Positions 22,201-26,044 of a stretch of 26,044 nt of DNA are shown here, in pieces (positions within the stretch are counted from its first letter, which is position 1; every line of letters starts with the position of its first letter). The DNA comes from an uncultured Bacteroidota bacterium (GTDB taxonomy: Bacteria; Bacteroidota; Ignavibacteria; UBA10030; UBA8401): contig CALETH010000044.1 in assembly GCA_937920105.1 (NCBI GenBank), forward strand, positions 1 through 26,044. Direction: 5' to 3'. The translations under genes were made by a program, and so were the position numbers. Below the pieces are notes generated by a model. It made no database searches, had not been told where the DNA came from, and worked only from the letters and a program-made list of their open reading frames with translations.

Positions 22201-24159
22201 ATGAAAACCCTTTTCATACTCCTTCTTTCTTCCTTCTCACTTTATTCCCAAGTCATCATCAAAGAACGATTAGAGATACAGCCAAAACTCAAAATACCAT
22301 TGCAAGCAACAAGCACACCAGACCAGAACACGACATGGATAGATATTTATTATGATTATCCAAACAGTGGATGGAATTATTGGCCAATGTATTGGGGATT
22401 AACACGATTAGAAGTTAATGGAGTTGTAGATACCATTAGTCTTCATGCACGTTTTAATGGCTACTCCACAATTAGATGGAAAAGTCCAACAATAGGTCCA
22501 GTTTCTGCTGGAACTACTGGTGAAATAAAACATTATGATGGACCAGAGTATAATTATGGTTATCCACAACCTACATACCATATAGCAGCCATGACCTATA
22601 TTCAAAAAAATCCACCAATAGGAAACGATATAGCCAGTTATGAAGTATGGGGAAATTATGCGGGAAGTTATAAACTTCATGGCACACTTCGTTATATGCC
22701 AGTACCAAAGCCAACAGTTTTTATTTCCAACATCAAACATAGAAAACACCATTTTAGTAATAGTATTCCAACCATTTTTCCTGTATTTACTTTTACCTGC
22801 CTTACAACACCAACAGGAAAATATGCGCCAACAATCACATGGGCACCGCAACAAACATTTGATATGAAAAATTATCTCAACAAAGTAAAACCCGGAGATA
22901 CTTTACGTATTCCAGTAAAAGTAACAGCCACCAATATTGCCGGAAGTGCCAGTGATACCGGAAGTCTTACACTAACTCGATATAATGATATTCACCACAT
23001 TACAGTATTTGCAACTCCGGATAGTATTAACCAAAGTGATAGTTCTATTATTACACTCAAAGCGTACCGTTGGGATAATATTGATGTTACTTCTACACTA
23101 CCGGGAAATATGAGAGTAAGTTTTTCGTTAAGCAATAGTGGTGGTACGCTCAACTCTTACAATTGCTCATTAGATAGTGCGGTAAATAACCAAATAAAAT
23201 TTAGACCCAACCCAATGGCAACTGGTATTACCAAAACCAAAGTATTTGCAACGTTAGATGGTAAATACACCGATGATACAACCGTTACTATAAAGGGCTG
23301 CCCGACACCAATACCAATGTGCAACAATAATAATTTCCCACAAAGATTTGATTCAAGTTGGTTTGAGACTTACAAAGAAGATGATGTATTTAATTGGATT
23401 GACAAGAATGGTGTACAAAAAAGTACTATATTAAGTATGTGTGATTATATCCCTGAAGGAAATTATGAAAATCTTGATGGAAGATTTGGTGTAACATTTC
23501 CATTAATGATACACCCTTTATTTAAGAGTGATTTATCGGAAACAATAAAAACAACGGAAGTATGTTTAGATGGTATAACAAATCCAAACGACCCTCAATG
23601 GAGATTTATATTTCCTCATATACGAATACCTATTATTGTTACAACCTGTGCAAAAACCGGTATCTCACAATTTAGAGATATGGGAAGTAGTAAAACAGAA
23701 TGGGATATGAATGTAACTGATAAGAATATATTTTATAAAGTGGAAGAAGCAATGGAATGGTGGGTAGTTGGTTCATATTTTAACCAAACTGATGAATTTA
23801 CTGATAATAATTTTGTTCCTAATGGATATATATTTAGTGGTATGACTATGGTACATGAGAGAGCACATTTACAAAAAATAAAAGAAGATTTTGAGAAAAA
23901 TATTTCTACAGGATTGAATGAAGTTTATAATTTGTCTATAAAAAAATCAGAATATCCGTGTCTTGAGGATGCACGTACCCAAAAAAGTAAAGCAGAATTT
24001 GAATTAGAAATGTGTTTGTTTCCTGTTTTAGGTGGAATGAGTATAGAAGAATGGATAAAAATTGAAAAAGAAGCGGATGATAATTCCCGTCCTGAAAAAC
24101 AAGAAATATTAGATAATTTTAGAACATGGGCAAAAACGCAACCATGGTATAAACCATAA
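22201..24159 (+). CDS. Secreted modular protein with C-terminal HEXXH motif
   Basis: Exported protein of 652 residues, not recognised as a whole. A signal peptide ends near residue 16 (LYSQ). Residues about 20-365 are beta-rich and Thr/Ser/Pro-rich, with an Ig-like stretch at about 265-365 (TVFATPDSINQSDSS ... KTKVFATLDGKYTDD). After a short GCPTPIPMC junction (366-374) comes a different, Trp- and charge-rich domain with HERAH at 552-556 inside TMVHERAHLQK. This fits the zinc-metallopeptidase HEXXH pattern, though the third ligand is not identified. DNA on the two sides of the junction differs, C-richer before and A/T-richer after. No T9SS sorting domain is present. A secreted peptidase or effector is possible but unproven. 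Confidence 0.75.
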   Translation: MKTLFILLLSSFSLYSQVIIKERLEIQPKLKIPLQATSTPDQNTTWIDIYYDYPNSGWNYWPMYWGLTRLEVNGVVDTISLHARFNGYSTIRWKSPTIGPVSAGTTGEIKHYDGPEYNYGYPQPTYHIAAMTYIQKNPPIGNDIASYEVWGNYAGSYKLHGTLRYMPVPKPTVFISNIKHRKHHFSNSIPTIFPVFTFTCLTTPTGKYAPTITWAPQQTFDMKNYLNKVKPGDTLRIPVKVTATNIAGSASDTGSLTLTRYNDIHHITVFATPDSINQSDSSIITLKAYRWDNIDVTSTLPGNMRVSFSLSNSGGTLNSYNCSLDSAVNNQIKFRPNPMATGITKTKVFATLDGKYTDDTTVTIKGCPTPIPMCNNNNFPQRFDSSWFETYKEDDVFNWIDKNGVQKSTILSMCDYIPEGNYENLDGRFGVTFPLMIHPLFKSDLSETIKTTEVCLDGITNPNDPQWRFIFPHIRIPIIVTTCAKTGISQFRDMGSSKTEWDMNVTDKNIFYKVEEAMEWWVVGSYFNQTDEFTDNNFVPNGYIFSGMTMVHERAHLQKIKEDFEKNISTGLNEVYNLSIKKSEYPCLEDARTQKSKAEFELEMCLFPVLGGMSIEEWIKIEKEADDNSRPEKQEILDNFRTWAKTQPWYKP

Positions 24160-24169
24160 AAGAAAATCT

Positions 24170-24850
24170 ATGCTCACATATCACTACAACAGTATGTCAT
24201 TGCGATTCCCGACTTGTCCCACCAAAGCGGGATTTAACAGAAGAAGCAATCTTTTATTATTGATGAGTCTATTTTTTCTATTCTTTTTTATTGGAGAAAG
24301 TATTAGTCAACAACGTACCTTTATTATAAAAGGGAAAATTGTAGACGAAGAAACACAATTACCATTAGAAGGAGCAATAGTCCAAATTTCAAAAACAACA
24401 TTGGGAGCAACCACAAATAGTGATGGAAATTTTGCTATATACTATGTTTTTGCTGGAGTATATTCTTTACGATTTGCCTTTGTTGGATATGGTTCTTTTC
24501 AATTAGATAGTGTTCATATTATGTCAGATACTACATTACCAACAATAGAACTTGAAACATCAGGAGTTACGTTGGGTTGTGATTTTCATATTATGACAAC
24601 AGGTGAACTTAATGCGATTAAAGATTCGGATGGGTTACTAAAACAAAACACCATTGTTCTTATTTCCTATGGTTTAATTACTCCGGAAATGAAGGAATTT
24701 GCCAGAAAATATAATTTTAGTTTTAGAAATCACGAAAAAGAAGATTCTGTATATGTGAATATATTTAATGGAATAATGAGAAAAGAAATATTAAGTATGT
24801 ATAAAAGCAAAGTTATAAGAAAATTGGATTCACTATTATATTCTAAGTAA
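24170..24850 (+). CDS. Secreted protein with carboxypeptidase-regulatory-like domain
   Basis: Up to 226 residues from the ATG at 24170. The true start may be Met32 (ATG, 24263), because residues 9-31 are encoded by a repeat-like sequence. A hydrophobic signal segment (about 29-43) is followed by a carboxypeptidase-regulatory-like beta-sandwich at about 50-130 (FIIKGKIVDEETQLPLEGA ... TNSDGNFAIYYV ... LRFAFVGYGS). This module is common at the start of exported Bacteroidota proteins. The last 95 residues (from about CDFHIMTTGEL) are not recognised, are charged and probably alpha/beta. It is too short for a TonB-dependent receptor. It starts 10 nt after the HEXXH gene, so they share a transcript. 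Confidence 0.72.
   Translation: MLTYHYNSMSLRFPTCPTKAGFNRRSNLLLLMSLFFLFFFIGESISQQRTFIIKGKIVDEETQLPLEGAIVQISKTTLGATTNSDGNFAIYYVFAGVYSLRFAFVGYGSFQLDSVHIMSDTTLPTIELETSGVTLGCDFHIMTTGELNAIKDSDGLLKQNTIVLISYGLITPEMKEFARKYNFSFRNHEKEDSVYVNIFNGIMRKEILSMYKSKVIRKLDSLLYSK
24196..24255. repeat. Repeat-like segment inside the 5' end of the 24170 gene
   Basis: The segment opens with GTCATTGCGATTCCCG and closes with GAAGCAATCTTTT, with CCCG...CGGG and TCCCACC/GCGGGA words between. It resembles the GTCAT-type palindromic spacers elsewhere in the window. GTCATTGCGA...GAAGCAATCT ends are a familiar form of dispersed bacterial repeats, from general knowledge. It is read through as codons 9-29 of the gene unless translation begins later. 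Confidence 0.6.
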
Positions 24851-24861
24851 GGAGTTTTATA

Positions 24862-26044
24862 ATGAAAAAAATATCAATAATAATATTCACCATAATGCTA
24901 CAATACACAATATTTGCACAACAACCATTGTGGAATTTACCAAAACTGTATGTGCAAGATTCCTCACTTGCAGCATTACAATCAAAATTTTTTAATGCTA
25001 AACCCGGAGATTTCTTTTATATGGATAGCAACAACCCAGCATATTGCCTTGCCTATTATTATGGTAATACACAAAAAGATACTATTTTAAAAAAAATACC
25101 AATGTATTATTCTTCACAACAATTTTCGCAGTGGGGATGGTATTATAACTATCAATTTTTACGTGGATATTTTGGAGACCAAGGTGCTATCGCTGGAATG
25201 GATACCGTTGCACGATTTATGCGGCCTGGAATATTGGATATATATCGTACATCAGCAATAAAGTTACTGGCTGATTTGGGGTATTATAACTATTTTGATA
25301 CGATACAATACAATTATATGGCACAGACAACTACTAAGGAGCGATTCTGGTGGGGGGAACTGTTAGTAAAATATGCAAAAAATCCTTTATACACAGCGAA
25401 TGCTAGAAATGTTTTTGAAAATTTTATCATAAATGCAACAGAGTATTCTAAAATGACTGGTGCTATTGAGGAATTGGCAAAATTTGATAAACCTTATGCA
25501 GTACAATTGCTTAAACAAAAATATCAATCTGCAACGGGGAGTCTGCGAAAAAATTTATTTAGTAATTTAGGTAGATATGATGTTGATGGGCAACCAGAAC
25601 GAACGATGGAGAGTGTACTAATAGAATCTAATGAATATAAACGGGTAGATTATTTTCCATCATATTATCAAATAATTCATGGAGCAAGCAAACGATATCT
25701 TGAGCCATTCTATGTAAAATTTTGCATAGATTGGTTACAAAATGAAGTGCCAAATACAGTTACTTCTCGAATAAAATATTTTCTTGAAGAATTTATTCCC
25801 CTTCCACCATCTACCAGCACACCGGCAGATACACTATTGCAAAAACTCACCGCACTCAAAGACACCATGGTAACCTACAACTGGGTAGGAGGAGCAAACT
25901 ACATCCAAACATTAACTACTACATTAAATAACGCCAAAACCAAACTCCAACAAGGAGATACGCTCAACACAGCATATTATATCACATACTTTAAAAATCT
26001 TGTAGATACTGAACACCAAGACACACTCAACACCACAACAGATT
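24862..26044 (+). CDS. Secreted protein with FIMAH-like segment, 3' end outside window
   Basis: Open from the ATG at 24862 to the last base (394 codons), with no stop in the window. A good AAGGAG lies 7 nt upstream and the gene starts 11 nt after the previous stop. A signal peptide ends near IFAQQ (residue 20). Residues about 22-310 are Tyr-, Lys- and Asn-rich and probably helical, with repeated pairs that could be HEAT- or TPR-like; no catalytic motif was seen. After a proline-rich hinge (LPPSTSTPAD, about 314-323), the segment LLQKLTALKD ... TLTTTLNNAKTKLQQGDTLNTA resembles the FIMAH helical domain found at the C-termini of secreted proteins. The codons become C-richer there. Function is unknown. 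Confidence 0.72.
   Translation, partial: MKKISIIIFTIMLQYTIFAQQPLWNLPKLYVQDSSLAALQSKFFNAKPGDFFYMDSNNPAYCLAYYYGNTQKDTILKKIPMYYSSQQFSQWGWYYNYQFLRGYFGDQGAIAGMDTVARFMRPGILDIYRTSAIKLLADLGYYNYFDTIQYNYMAQTTTKERFWWGELLVKYAKNPLYTANARNVFENFIINATEYSKMTGAIEELAKFDKPYAVQLLKQKYQSATGSLRKNLFSNLGRYDVDGQPERTMESVLIESNEYKRVDYFPSYYQIIHGASKRYLEPFYVKFCIDWLQNEVPNTVTSRIKYFLEEFIPLPPSTSTPADTLLQKLTALKDTMVTYNWVGGANYIQTLTTTLNNAKTKLQQGDTLNTAYYITYFKNLVDTEHQDTLNTTTD

Noticed and set aside
22408..22854. Minus-strand open frame of 148 codons opposite the HEXXH gene
   Set aside because: Cys/Trp-rich composition comes from the reverse of Thr/Pro/Tyr codons, and no start signal was seen.

Overview
The window is AT-rich and nearly fully coding. 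It looks chromosomal and comes from a bacterium of the Bacteroidota/Chlorobiota/Ignavibacteriota (FCB) group. The evidence is a C-terminal type IX secretion (T9SS) sorting domain on a secreted protein, a carboxypeptidase-regulatory-like domain, a DUF3109 protein, an ATP synthase operon that ends at atpG without atpD and atpC, and many weak Shine-Dalgarno sites. I cannot assign a species.

Layout. Positions 28-2056 (minus strand) hold rpoN (sigma-54) and a cysteine-rich DUF3109 protein. Positions 2204-6429 (minus strand) hold a probable cell-envelope O-acylation cassette: an MBOAT membrane acyltransferase and two related SGNH-type exported proteins. Positions 6530-7756 (plus strand) hold an M23 cell-wall endopeptidase followed 6 nt later by a bactofilin, a pairing linked to cell shape elsewhere. 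Positions 7961-16579 hold the ATP synthase operon: AtpZ/I-like protein, a small membrane protein, atpB, atpE, atpF, atpH, atpA and atpG. Between atpA and atpG sit two unrelated genes, a SAM-dependent methyltransferase and a large T9SS-exported protein with a probable alpha/alpha-toroid and a carbohydrate-binding-like domain. They are joined to their neighbours by 7, 5 and -1 nt, so they should be co-transcribed with the ATP synthase. Positions 16647-22045 hold ffh, then the conserved rpsP-khpA-rimM-trmD-rplS translation operon, followed 15 nt later by a HerA/DUF87-type ATPase. A strong hairpin terminator closes this block. A new promoter-like site then leads into a row of secreted accessory proteins (22201 to the window end): a HEXXH-containing protein, a carboxypeptidase-regulatory-like protein, and a protein with a FIMAH-like segment that runs off the end.

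Spacers hold several families of palindromic repeats (1492, 2107, 4924, 7759, 10324, 16581, 19946). One related repeat appears to have contributed the N-terminal codons of the gene at 24170. No tRNA, rRNA, CRISPR array or transposase was seen. The most unusual arrangement is the two-gene cargo inside the ATP synthase operon; next are the mosaic secreted-protein cluster and the HerA-type ATPase attached to the ribosomal-protein operon. All functional calls come from reading motifs by eye, with no database search.
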